Assembly (NCBI GenBank): GCA_002404155.1
Contig: DHJC01000037.1
Coordinates: forward strand, 445 to 13,863
Source: Chloroflexi bacterium UBA4730
GTDB taxonomy: Bacteria > Chloroflexota > Limnocylindria > P2-11E
DNA length: 13,419 bases
Direction: 5' to 3'
Shown here: piece by piece, positions 4,911 through 11,992 of the stretch
How positions within the stretch are numbered: the first letter of the stretch is position 1
How the letters are laid out: the number at the start of each line of letters is the position of its first letter
Position numbers and translations under genes: made by a program
Notes under the pieces: model-generated
What the model was told of the DNA's origin: nothing
The model's database searches: none
The model's input: the letters and a program-made list of their open reading frames with translations, nothing else

Positions 4911-7581
4911 ATGCCACTTGGCTCACGACCGTGGTGCCGGCCTGGCGGGTGAAGAGCGCGACGACCTCAACACCATGGTCGCCGGACGCGTCGCGCACCA
5001 GACACACAGCGTGCGTCTCGACCGCGTCAGCGGACGCCGCGACCGGGAATCCGCCGATGCGATTGCCGGTCGTTCCTTTGGTGACGTTCGAGTACCCGGA
5101 GAGCTCAGCGGGAGCACCGGCCGGACCAAAGAGGAACTGTGCGTTCGGAAGGTCGTAACCCGTCCGACTCCACGTGCAGGCGAGCCCAACGCCCTCGAGT
5201 CCGCTCACGTGAGACGGGTCGGCTGCCTTGAGGCCGTACGCGGGATCGAAGAGCAACTGCGCAGTGAACGTATAGCCATCCACATCGTGGGTTTGCGCGG
5301 CGGCCAAGTCGGTGCCAGCGCTGAGCCGGACGGTCACACGATCCTGCAGTTGGATCTGCTCAGGTGTGACGCTCGATGGGCCGTTGATCCGCGGCGCGCT
5401 GACGAACACGTCCGCGGCGAGGGTCGGTGTGACCTGCACGACCAGGTGCCGATTGTCGTAGGTCCCAGCGCCCGTCGGGCCGTACCAGCTCGCCTGCGCA
5501 TGCAGCTCAATCACGTCTCGACTTTGGCCGGCGTCGGTGAGCGTCGCGCTGTGGCGTTCGCTTCCCTGGCTCGTCAGCCGGGTCGCGGCGAAGTGCTCCG
5601 CTGTGTCGTCGATGAGCCACACCGAGACTTGGGTGCTTCCACTCGCATCGGTGAAGACAAGCCAGTTTTTCGGAGCGCCTCCCGTCTTCTGCGTGTCGAT
5701 GTCTTCGGGGCCCTTCCACGCCGCGGGCACACTGAACTGCACGCCGAAGGCGTCACGCCACTCCCAGCCCGCGTAGTCGGAGCTCATCCGGAGCGCGACA
5801 ATAAGACCGCCGCTGCAGTCGAGCTGGATGTTGCCCTGTTGTAGCCCGCCCGCGAACCAGCGGGTGAACGTCGCGGTGGGATTGCCGGTCGTCTGGGTCG
5901 CACCCTCGGGCGGATAGGTCACGGTGTGCGTGTCGAACCGATCGCCGGCCGCGAAGCGCTGCTCCCAGTACGCCATCAAGCTTCGGGCATTGACGGCGTG
6001 CACGGCGACGCCGGGGTTGTCGAAGTAATCGGCGAAGCCACCGGCGGCCGCGGGCATCTGGATGTTGAAAAGCGTGAGCAGATCGTCCGAGGCGTGTTTG
6101 TTGTAGAGGGCGAAGAACTGCTCGACCAGATACACCAGCCGGTCGTGCGTGCAGCCCACCGCGGGTTGCGGTCGAGTCGGCGGCGTCGGCGTCGGGATCG
6201 CTAGCGGCGGCGACGGCGCGGCGAGCACTTGCAGCTCCTCGTAGTCAGGGAGACCGCGCTCGGCTTTGAGTTCCAAGCTCTGCGCGTCCAGTCGCCGCAG
6301 GACGTACACCGGGGTCGGCGGCTCCTTCGCCCGCACGACGAGGTACACGCTCTGACCGTCGGGCGACATCGCGAAGCCGTAGATGCCATCAGCCGTGAAC
6401 GTCTCCGCCGTGATCAGTCCCGTCGCCACGTCGATCCGCTGGATCCCGCGCGTCGTTTGCGTCGCGCCGTTGATGTCGTCGTAGTGGGTAGCCGTGATCC
6501 ACGTGATGAGGGCTGTCCCATCAGGCGTGAACACCATCGAGTGGCGCTCCTCGTCGTTGAGGGTCTTCGCGAGAGCGACCAGCGGGCGGAACGGGTCGAG
6601 GAAGCTCGTCTTCTTGTGAACGGCAACCGTCGTCACGGCCAGCGTCTTGGTGTCGACCAGGTCGAGCGTGCTTCCGTCCGTCGAGAGGGCCGCGAGCCGG
6701 CTGCCGTCGTCGCTGAATGCGATCGCCGGCCGAACGGTGAGCGGAGTGGATGCGGTGCTCGGACCGGTAGACACGGTCCCCGCCGTGATGCCGGGCAGCA
6801 GGATCGGTCCCGACAGATGGTCTGTCGTCGAACGGACGTACAGCGCGAACGGCACTGACTGCACCGTGGCGGAGCTGAGGAGCACCGCGACCGGGGCTGT
6901 GACGTAGTACCGCGTGCTCAGATCCGGCGAGACGGGCGCCGCCTGGATCTCGCCGGGAATGTCGATCGCGAACAGATGCCGAAGGACATGGCCCTCGGGG
7001 ATCGTGACGAGCACGCTCTCGCCGGTCAGGGGGCTGTGGTTGTCGCCGACGCGACCCAGGCCAAGCGTTCCGTCCGCGCTCAGATAATCCAGCACCATCG
7101 CGACCTCGGGCACGAAGTAGCCACGCAGCTGGCCCGTGCGGCCGTCGTACACCCGCCGCGTCACGTCACTCGCACTGAAGTCGCTCACGATGATGGTCGA
7201 CCCGTCCGCCGAGACCTGGGTCTCCGATGAGTTGGTCGACGACGGCGCAATATCCAAGAGCGGCTTCGTCGAGACATCCTTCAAGGTCTGGGGATCGATC
7301 TGGATCCAGCCGGATCCATTGAATGAGGGGCTGAGGTAGATCGCCTTGCCGGCGACGACGCCTGGCGTCGCGGCAGTCTGGGTGCGGAAGGTCGCCAGCT
7401 GGCGCCCGCCGATGACTGCGGCGACCAGGATCACGATCGCGGCCATGACCGCGAGCGGAGCGCGCCACGCGAGCTTGGGGAGAAGGGACCCGCGACGCCG
7501 CTGCGGCACCCAGGTCTCCGCCGGTCGGAGCGGGATCTGGTCCAGCTCCTTCTTGAAGAGGTCTCCGAGGTCATTGGACAT
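4891..7581 (-). CDS. Multidomain anti-sigma-like membrane protein
   Basis: This 896-aa protein is the probable antagonist of the ECF sigma factor encoded just upstream. Residues 1-40 are cytoplasmic with KELDQIPLRPAETWVPQR (11-28), a motif also found in the 10997-11881 product. One membrane helix spans about 41-59. Residues 78-455 contain beta-propeller-like repeats (SADGSTI, SDDGSRL, TPDGTAL, SPDGQSVYLV). A Pro/Thr linker (456-474) leads to an NTF2/SnoaL-like region (477-603: LVEQFFALYNKH, W-E-Q-R-F). Residues 604-756 match the lipoprotein at 4059-4631. A last unassigned domain (757-896) has two cysteines (802, 860). There is no zinc-type HxxxCxxC motif. The ATG at 7581 lies inside the end of the sigma gene (11-nt overlap), with GGGAGAGG just before it, so translation is probably coupled. 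It likely senses an external signal and releases the sigma factor; the signal is unknown. Confidence 0.85.
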   Translation of the reverse strand: MSNDLGDLFKKELDQIPLRPAETWVPQRRRGSLLPKLAWRAPLAVMAAIVILVAAVIGGRQLATFRTQTAATPGVVAGKAIYLSPSFNGSGWIQIDPQTLKDVSTKPLLDIAPSSTNSSETQVSADGSTIIVSDFSASDVTRRVYDGRTGQLRGYFVPEVAMVLDYLSADGTLGLGRVGDNHSPLTGESVLVTIPEGHVLRHLFAIDIPGEIQAAPVSPDLSTRYYVTAPVAVLLSSATVQSVPFALYVRSTTDHLSGPILLPGITAGTVSTGPSTASTPLTVRPAIAFSDDGSRLAALSTDGSTLDLVDTKTLAVTTVAVHKKTSFLDPFRPLVALAKTLNDEERHSMVFTPDGTALITWITATHYDDINGATQTTRGIQRIDVATGLITAETFTADGIYGFAMSPDGQSVYLVVRAKEPPTPVYVLRRLDAQSLELKAERGLPDYEELQVLAAPSPPLAIPTPTPPTRPQPAVGCTHDRLVYLVEQFFALYNKHASDDLLTLFNIQMPAAAGGFADYFDNPGVAVHAVNARSLMAYWEQRFAAGDRFDTHTVTYPPEGATQTTGNPTATFTRWFAGGLQQGNIQLDCSGGLIVALRMSSDYAGWEWRDAFGVQFSVPAAWKGPEDIDTQKTGGAPKNWLVFTDASGSTQVSVWLIDDTAEHFAATRLTSQGSERHSATLTDAGQSRDVIELHAQASWYGPTGAGTYDNRHLVVQVTPTLAADVFVSAPRINGPSSVTPEQIQLQDRVTVRLSAGTDLAAAQTHDVDGYTFTAQLLFDPAYGLKAADPSHVSGLEGVGLACTWSRTGYDLPNAQFLFGPAGAPAELSGYSNVTKGTTGNRIGGFPVAASADAVETHAVCLVRDASGDHGVEVVALFTRQAGTTVVSQVAFNPWRR

Positions 7582-8053
7582 GGCCCTCTCCCTTCCGCAT
7601 CCGCCCGAGTGCCTGGGAGATCGTCGCGGCGACGGTGCCGCGACGGATCCCCAGCAGCTCGGCGATCTGTTCCTGGGACTGATCGAGATAGAAGTAGGCG
7701 ACCACGATCGAGCGTTGGCGCGGACTCAACATGCGCAACAGCTGCCCGACGCTGAGCCGATCCAGCAGCGCATCGATCTGATTGCGCTCGCTCGGCTCAC
7801 CACTCGCATCGTCCAGCCGAAGCGCCGGCCGGCGCCTAGCGCGAGCGGCCTTACGAACCGCAACACGAAACAGCCAGCCAGCCAGATTCGTGTCGTGCAG
7901 CGGCGGACGATCGAGCCCGGCGAGGAAGGCGTCGTGCAGCGCATCCGACGCAAGTTCGGCGTCCAGCAGCGTGGCGACCAGCGCTCGGTACACGCTCGGA
8001 TAGACCGCTCGATACAGCCGCTCCCAATCCAGCTCGTCGTGATCGGTGATCAC
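7571..8053 (-). CDS. ECF RNA polymerase sigma factor (pair 1)
   Basis: This 160-aa protein has the length and two-domain plan of ECF sigma factors, which direct RNA polymerase to a small set of promoters. Region 2 covers about residues 10-75 (LYRAVYPSVYRALVATLLD, ALHDAFLAGL, GWLFRVAVRKAARARRR). Region 4 covers about 98-157 (LSPRQRSIVVAYFYLD, QIAELLGIRRGTVAATISQALGRMRKG, a helix-turn-helix). The start is GTG at 8053, with GAGGAG 4 nt upstream. It is a close paralogue of the 10540-11007 sigma factor, sharing YRAL-ATL, DALHDAF, GWLFRVA, RR-P and ARMRKG-like blocks. The partner gene 4891-7581 overlaps its end by 11 nt. An ECF-like promoter (8086-8110) suggests autoregulation. Confidence 0.93.
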   Translation of the reverse strand: MITDHDELDWERLYRAVYPSVYRALVATLLDAELASDALHDAFLAGLDRPPLHDTNLAGWLFRVAVRKAARARRRPALRLDDASGEPSERNQIDALLDRLSVGQLLRMLSPRQRSIVVAYFYLDQSQEQIAELLGIRRGTVAATISQALGRMRKGEGHVQ

Positions 8054-8085
8054 CGCACTCCTCTATGTCACGCACGGACCGGGAT

Positions 8086-8110
8086 GTTTAGTCTCCTTCC
8101 CGAATGTTCC
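8086..8110 (-). promoter_or_regulatory. Possible ECF-type promoter of sigma gene
   Basis: On the minus strand GGAAC (8106-8110) is followed 14 bp later by CTAAAC (8086-8091), 32 bp before the GTG at 8053. A GGAAC -35 element is the classic mark of ECF-dependent promoters, and sigma genes of this type commonly control themselves. The -10 part and spacing are only an approximate match. I do not see the same pair upstream of the other two sigma genes. Confidence 0.35.
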
Positions 8111-8268
8111 TCGGGCTTCGTGAGCGACCCACACCGCGCGCAGCCCAGATCTAGCGTGCCCGCAACTAAGTTGGGGCTACGTCGACATGCCTTCATCTTC
8201 CGTGCCGGTTGCTCACCTCAGCTGTGCGCACGCCGACGACGGGCCACAGGTGGGTGCGCGTTCCGCCG

Positions 8269-8718
8269 CTATCGGACCTCGGTGACGATACGGTCGGCGT
8301 CCTGACCACCGACCACCCGTATCTCCCAACAGCCTCGTTGCCGGAACGTGGACCCGCGATCCGCGGTCATGTAGAGATAGCCCGTGCCCCCGCCGGGCCA
8401 CGCGACAGGGGGCACAGTCGTACCGGTCGTAAGGAGCTGGAACGTCACACGACCGGGCCTTCCGATCTGGACCGCGCTCAACGGAACGACGAGATCTGGC
8501 GTTGACGTACGGATCGCCCAAACCTCGCCCTTGGGCGCGGAGCCAGCGACCATGTCAGCGGGGCCCGCGAGAGTGCCGCCGATGTGCTGCTGCAAGGTGC
8601 CCGAGTCCTGTGGTGGCACTGTTTGGGTGCGCGAGACCGGGCACGTCGACTGGGGAAGGGCCTGGGATGCGCCTGCGACCTGGCAGCCGCTCCCCAACAG
8701 CCCCAGCGAGTAAGACAA
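8269..8718 (-). CDS. Small lipoprotein-like protein, 5' end probably frameshifted
   Basis: From a TTG at 8718 the frame encodes 149 residues beginning SYSLGLLGSGCQVAG. That is too short and uncharged for a signal peptide. In the next frame, ATG at 8749 gives MSRRSPDWLGVVLLAG, a good signal-peptide start. Removing one G from the GGGG at 8701-8704 would join them as MSRRSPDWLGVVLLAG-LLGSGC. A frameshift, base-call error or slippage site is therefore likely. The mature part ends GSTFRQRGCWEIRVVGGQ, close to the GCWRLHAE ending of each domain in the 8894-9853 product, so it is probably a single-domain relative. It lies 175 bp downstream of that gene on the same strand, behind a long hairpin, and 215 bp from the next sigma gene. 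The function is unknown. The TAG stop is at 8269. Confidence 0.65.
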   Translation of the reverse strand: MSYSLGLLGSGCQVAGASQALPQSTCPVSRTQTVPPQDSGTLQQHIGGTLAGPADMVAGSAPKGEVWAIRTSTPDLVVPLSAVQIGRPGRVTFQLLTTGTTVPPVAWPGGGTGYLYMTADRGSTFRQRGCWEIRVVGGQDADRIVTEVR

Positions 8719-8777
8719 CGCCCAACCAGTCGGGGCTTCGCCTGCTCATGACCACATTACAAACCCGCCGTATCGAT

Positions 8778-8807
8778 GGTTCCCGCCCGATCAGCTCGGG
8801 CGGAACC
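8778..8807. terminator. 12-bp stem-loop between sigma operon and lipoprotein gene
   Basis: GGTTCCCGCCCGA (8778-8790) and TCGGGCGGAACC (8796-8807) pair over 12 bp with one bulged C and a 5-nt loop. The structure follows the minus-strand gene 8894-9853 and could end the sigma-2 operon or insulate the gene at 8269. There is no clear T-run on either strand, so a Rho-independent terminator is plausible but not proven. Confidence 0.45.
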
Positions 8808-8893
8808 CGACCCACGACCAGAATCAGACAAGCCACGTCAAGCATTTCGATTATCTGCTTCGCCAAATGCGAGTTACGCGAAAAGGTGGGTTC

Positions 8894-9853
8894 CTACCGG
8901 CTCGGCAAGACCTGTAGCCAAACGTCGCCGCTGAGCTTGCCGCCTATACGTTCGGAGTGCAGCCGCCAGCAACCCGGCTTCGGAAATGCGAGGTGGACGC
9001 GGAAGTCATCCGGCCCAACCGTCTCGATGCTCCGCGGCGTGACCCGAGAGCCGTCGCCGTACTGCGCGTAGACCGTGAACGGTGACGCGAGGCCACCTGA
9101 AGTCATGTACCACGCGAACGTGATCTCGGCACCCGCTCGGAGGTCCGGCGGCGCACTGACGAGGATCGCCGTCGAGTCCCCGGTCGTACCGATCAGACGA
9201 CCCGTGGCGTCACGCCGGGAAGTAGCACTGCAGTCAGCGTTCGCGTAATCCGCGCTTGCGGTCGCACCAGCCGCCAGCACCTGAAGCCAGATATCTCCGC
9301 TGAGCGTGCCTCCAGCGCGCTCAGCATGCAGCCGCCAGCAACCCGACTTCGGAAACGCGAGGCGCACGAGAAAGCGGTCGGGGCCAGTTTGCATGACGAG
9401 GGTCGGAGGGATCCGCGACCCGTCTCCGTACTCCGCGTAGACGTCCAGCGGTGCGGTTCCGGGCGCTGAGGTCATGTACCAATCGAACCATGTGTCGACC
9501 TCCGGCCGCGCGACCGACAGCGGAAGAACAAGGATCGTCGTCGTGTCTTTGCTCACACCAACCAGGTGGCCCGTCGAGTCGCGCTGGGAAGTCTGCGCCC
9601 CGCAGTCGCCGTTCGCGGCCGCGGGGCTACCCGCATTGAATGACCGCGATTCGCGCAACCGGTCGCCGACGATCGCGCCAACGACGATGACGAGAATTAC
9701 GGTAGCGGCCGTGAACGCGAACCCGCGGGACGCCCCGCGAGGTCGCCCGGCACGCTCCCGTAGCACGGTGTATGGAGCCACCGCCACTCCATCCAGTTCG
9801 CGCAGTCGAGCACGCAGTCGGTCCTCCAACTCGACGTCAGGCTTACCGTTCAT
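8894..9853 (-). CDS. Membrane anti-sigma-like protein with duplicated outer domain
   Basis: This 319-aa protein is the partner of the ECF sigma factor at 9843-10313. A charged cytoplasmic segment (1-44) precedes one membrane helix (about 45-63). The outer part is a tandem duplication with a 123-residue period. Each unit has an early Cys (84, 208), a block DWYMTS/AWYMTS, VYAEYGDGSR/VYAQYGDGSR, and the ending LAFPKxGCWRLHxERxGG (Cys172, Cys295) then SGDxWLQVL. The paired cysteines in each unit could form disulphides. The duplication is also obvious in DNA (369-bp period). The N-terminus lacks both the zinc motif and the LDQxPL motif of the other two partners, so assigning it as an anti-sigma factor rests on position and topology. 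The ATG at 9853 overlaps the sigma gene by 11 nt and follows GGAGGTG. The TAG stop is at 8894. Confidence 0.85.
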   Translation of the reverse strand: MNGKPDVELEDRLRARLRELDGVAVAPYTVLRERAGRPRGASRGFAFTAATVILVIVVGAIVGDRLRESRSFNAGSPAAANGDCGAQTSQRDSTGHLVGVSKDTTTILVLPLSVARPEVDTWFDWYMTSAPGTAPLDVYAEYGDGSRIPPTLVMQTGPDRFLVRLAFPKSGCWRLHAERAGGTLSGDIWLQVLAAGATASADYANADCSATSRRDATGRLIGTTGDSTAILVSAPPDLRAGAEITFAWYMTSGGLASPFTVYAQYGDGSRVTPRSIETVGPDDFRVHLAFPKPGCWRLHSERIGGKLSGDVWLQVLPSR

Positions 9854-10313
9854 CGGACACCTCCACCAGCGACCGTCGAAGCTTCGCGAGCGATTGGGTG
9901 ACCGTCGAGGTCGCCGTTCCTACGGAAACATGGAACTCTGTTGCGATCTCGTCGTACGACAGGTCGAGGTAGAACCGGGCGATCACGAACTCGCGCTGAC
10001 GTGGCGTCAGTTGCCGCAGCAGCTCGAGCACTTGGACGCGCTCGACGCCGGGAGCCGGCGCCGATCCGGACAGGAACTTCAAGGGGGACGTGAGCCGCTG
10101 CTTCCAGCGAGACCGCGCTAGCGCGCGCAGGCCGACGACATACAGCCACGCATCGAGCCGTCGCACGTCCGCCGCGCCCTGCTGCAGTGCCGCCACGATT
10201 GCCTCCTGCATCGCGTCCTCGGCCTGCTCACGCGATCCGGCCACGGCAAGGAGTCCCCGGAGCACAACCGGGTAACACCGTTCGAGCTCTCGCTCCCAAG
10301 CAGGCTCTTCCAC
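9843..10313 (-). CDS. ECF RNA polymerase sigma factor (pair 2)
   Basis: This 156-aa protein has region 2 at about residues 5-70 (WERELERCYPVVLRGLLAV, QAEDAMQEAIVAAL, DAWLYVVGLRALARSRWKQ) and region 4 at about 95-150 (LTPRQREFVIARFYLDLSYDEI, FHVSVGTATSTVTQSLAKLRR). Its sequence is clearly different from the other two sigma factors here, so it belongs to another ECF subgroup and probably recognises different promoters. The only usable start is GTG at 10313; the frame upstream runs to a stop without another start codon. No Shine-Dalgarno sequence precedes it. The first five codons form one arm of a 15-bp perfect inverted repeat. The gene is divergent from the third sigma gene, 226 bp away, and its end overlaps the partner gene by 11 nt. 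Confidence 0.92.
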   Translation of the reverse strand: MEEPAWERELERCYPVVLRGLLAVAGSREQAEDAMQEAIVAALQQGAADVRRLDAWLYVVGLRALARSRWKQRLTSPLKFLSGSAPAPGVERVQVLELLRQLTPRQREFVIARFYLDLSYDEIATEFHVSVGTATSTVTQSLAKLRRSLVEVSDER

Positions 10314-10348
10314 GCTGTCACTATCTAAGTGTCTGGAAGAGCCTGCTT
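10298..10348. promoter_or_regulatory. 15-bp perfect inverted repeat over sigma gene start
   Basis: AAGCAGGCTCTTCCA (10298-10312) and TGGAAGAGCCTGCTT (10334-10348) are exact inverted repeats around a 21-nt spacer. A smaller CACT/AGTG inverted repeat sits inside the spacer (10319-10331). The left arm is codons 1-5 of the sigma gene at 9843-10313. In a transcript starting upstream, the hairpin would bury the GTG; as DNA it could be an operator. A leaderless start near 10313 would avoid the hairpin. An inverted-duplication artefact must also be considered. Confidence 0.75.
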
Positions 10349-10539
10349 TGCTGAGTCCGTTGGGCCGCGGCTATAAAAACCGTTTGCTCTAGCCCTGTTC
10401 GCAGTACCGCTCCTGGCCCTCGCCCTCGACCTTCCCCTCGAGCGTGGATGAGACCGGTTTGACGCGACGGCCCAGTGCAGGGCCGGGTGCGGATTGTGGG
10501 GGTGGACTAACGAAAACGGACTTTGCGCGACATTACTAG
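10314..10539. promoter_or_regulatory. Divergent control region between two sigma genes
   Basis: These 226 bp separate two sigma genes read away from each other and must hold both promoters. Visible features are one arm of the 15-bp inverted repeat, a 6-bp hairpin CGGCCC-AGTGCA-GGGCCG (about 10468-10485), and a local A/T-rich patch GGCTATAAAAACCG. I find no convincing GGAAC -35 element and no strong Shine-Dalgarno sequence for either gene, which would fit leaderless or weakly translated messages. Confidence 0.5.
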
Positions 10540-11007
10540 GTGATGGACAGCCCGCAGGACTGGGAAGGGCTCTACCGGTCCGCGGTCCCACGGGTGTACC
10601 GAGCGCTCTTGGCGACGCTGCGTGACCCGATGCTCGCGGAGGATGCGCTGCATGACGCCTTTGCGCAGGGGCTGCGGCGGCCACCCGCGCACGGCGAGAA
10701 CCTGCCCGGGTGGCTGTTCCGGGTGGCACTCCGGCGGGCGCGCCGGCGGCGCTGGCCGTTCTCGGCGCTACCTGCAGCGGTACGCGCATCGACCGATGAG
10801 TTGGCGTTGGCGCTCGATCGGCTGGAGGCCGGGCGACTCCTCGCGCTGCTCACCGAGCGCCAGCGCGCGCTCGTCGTGGCGCACTACTACCTCGGCCTGA
10901 CCCACGCGGAGGCGGCAGCACTCTTCGGCGTGCGACCGGGAACGGTCAGCGCGACGATCGCCCAGTCCCTGGCGCGGATGCGGAAAGGAGCGAGCCATGC
11001 CCTCTGA
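10540..11007 (+). CDS. ECF RNA polymerase sigma factor (pair 3)
   Basis: This 155-aa protein has region 2 at about residues 6-70 (DWEGLYRSAVPRVYRALLATL, EDALHDAFAQGL, GWLFRVALRRARRRR) and region 4 at about 92-150 (LTERQRALVVAHYYLGLTHAEAAALFGVRPGTVSATIAQSLARMRKG). It is a clear paralogue of the sigma factor at 7571-8053. The start is GTG at 10540 or ATG at 10543; a stop codon (TAG) directly precedes them in frame, so no earlier start exists. The upstream sequence has only a weak AGG. Its end overlaps the partner gene by 11 nt, and an AAGGAG within its last codons serves the partner. Confidence 0.93.
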   Translation: MMDSPQDWEGLYRSAVPRVYRALLATLRDPMLAEDALHDAFAQGLRRPPAHGENLPGWLFRVALRRARRRRWPFSALPAAVRASTDELALALDRLEAGRLLALLTERQRALVVAHYYLGLTHAEAAALFGVRPGTVSATIAQSLARMRKGASHAL

Positions 11008-11881
11008 CATCGAGCGCGTGATCCGGCGGGACCTCGACCAGTTGCCGCTGCTCCCAGCGGAGCGCTGGGTGCCGGCGCCCCGGCGGGCGTCCCACGGCGT
11101 GGCTGCTGTCGCCCTCCGCACGTCCGCTGCACTCGCGATCCTCGCACTCGCGGTCGTCTTGGGGTCGGCCCTTTCGCGGGTGCGCACCGAAGTGGCCGAG
11201 CGGGGCGCCGTCACGCCCACTGCCTCGGCGACCGCACCTGGTCCGATCGAACGGATCAGCCGACAGGCGGCGCTCGCCCGCATCCGCGGCCTCTCCGTCG
11301 TGAACCCGACGATCACCCGGATCGAGGCGAAACTGGTGAGCCGGGACGTACTGCAGGCAGCGGATCCGAACCTCGCCGCGCGCAACATGCCGGGCGATGC
11401 CGCGTGGGTCGTTGCGGTGAGCGGGGATGTGCAGTGCTCGTTCTGCATCGCGCCGCCGACGCAACCGTTCCATTCGGCGCTCTACCTGCTCGACGCGCGG
11501 ACGGGCGATGTCTTTGCGACCTCTGCATCCGCGGAGTTCTGGCCCCAGGGGTTCGATGCGCTTCCGGATGACAGCCTCGCGGCGAACTCACAGACCGCGC
11601 TCGTCCACGTCGTGGAGATCCGCGAACCGGATCTGCTGACCGTGCTGACCGACGTTCCTGCGGGTCCGGGGACCCGGCTGATGCTGCGCGCTGACGCGGA
11701 CACGACCTTCAGTTGGGCGGCGGGCCTCGCGGGAGGGACCGCCTTCTCGCTGGGCGAGCTGGTGCGGAACAACCAGATCGCGCCCGGTGGACCCGTCGTG
11801 CGCATCACCTTCGACCCGCAGCGTCGTGCCGATGGCACTTATCGGCTGGAGTCTCTGCTGACGGGCGCGCTCACCAGATAG
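10997..11881 (+). CDS. Membrane anti-sigma-like protein with PepSY-like outer region
   Basis: This 294-aa protein is the likely partner of the sigma factor at 10540-11007. Cytoplasmic residues 11-26 read RDLDQLPLLPAERWVP, matching residues 11-26 of the 896-aa protein. One membrane helix spans about 39-58. The outer part (85-180) resembles a PepSY-like fold: a helix RQAALARIRGL, strands, AAWVVAVSG and YLLDARTGDVFA. It carries a CSFC pair (Cys147, Cys150) that could bind metal or respond to redox state. Residues 200-294 form a second, unassigned beta-rich part (SWAAG, SLGELVRNNQI, TYRLESLLTG). The ATG at 10997 overlaps the sigma gene by 11 nt. The sigma-binding role is inferred from position, topology and the shared N-terminal motif; the PepSY resemblance is tentative. 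Confidence 0.85.
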   Translation: MPSDIERVIRRDLDQLPLLPAERWVPAPRRASHGVAAVALRTSAALAILALAVVLGSALSRVRTEVAERGAVTPTASATAPGPIERISRQAALARIRGLSVVNPTITRIEAKLVSRDVLQAADPNLAARNMPGDAAWVVAVSGDVQCSFCIAPPTQPFHSALYLLDARTGDVFATSASAEFWPQGFDALPDDSLAANSQTALVHVVEIREPDLLTVLTDVPAGPGTRLMLRADADTTFSWAAGLAGGTAFSLGELVRNNQIAPGGPVVRITFDPQRRADGTYRLESLLTGALTR

Positions 11882-11926
11882 ACGTATTTGGACGCGACGT
11901 AGCGCTAGGCATCTTATTGGCCCCCT

Positions 11927-11937
11927 CCCCGTCGGGG
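11927..11937. terminator. Weak hairpin between convergent genes
   Basis: CCCC-GTC-GGGG lies in the 111-bp gap between the convergent genes 10997-11881 and 11993-12310. The stem is only 4 bp and the downstream T-run is poor, so it is a weak candidate for a bidirectional terminator. Confidence 0.25.
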
Positions 11938-11992
11938 TTCCTATAAACGTGTTGGCGCTAAGCAGTCTTCGCGCTCAGCGGCGTTTCATCGG

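Noticed and set aside
4867..5844. 325-aa plus-strand ORF
   Set aside because: It is antisense to the large anti-sigma-like gene, which has clear domains; a shadow frame.
7571..11881. Classic zinc anti-sigma (ZAS) partners
   Set aside because: None of the three partners has the HxxxCxxC motif in its cytoplasmic segment.
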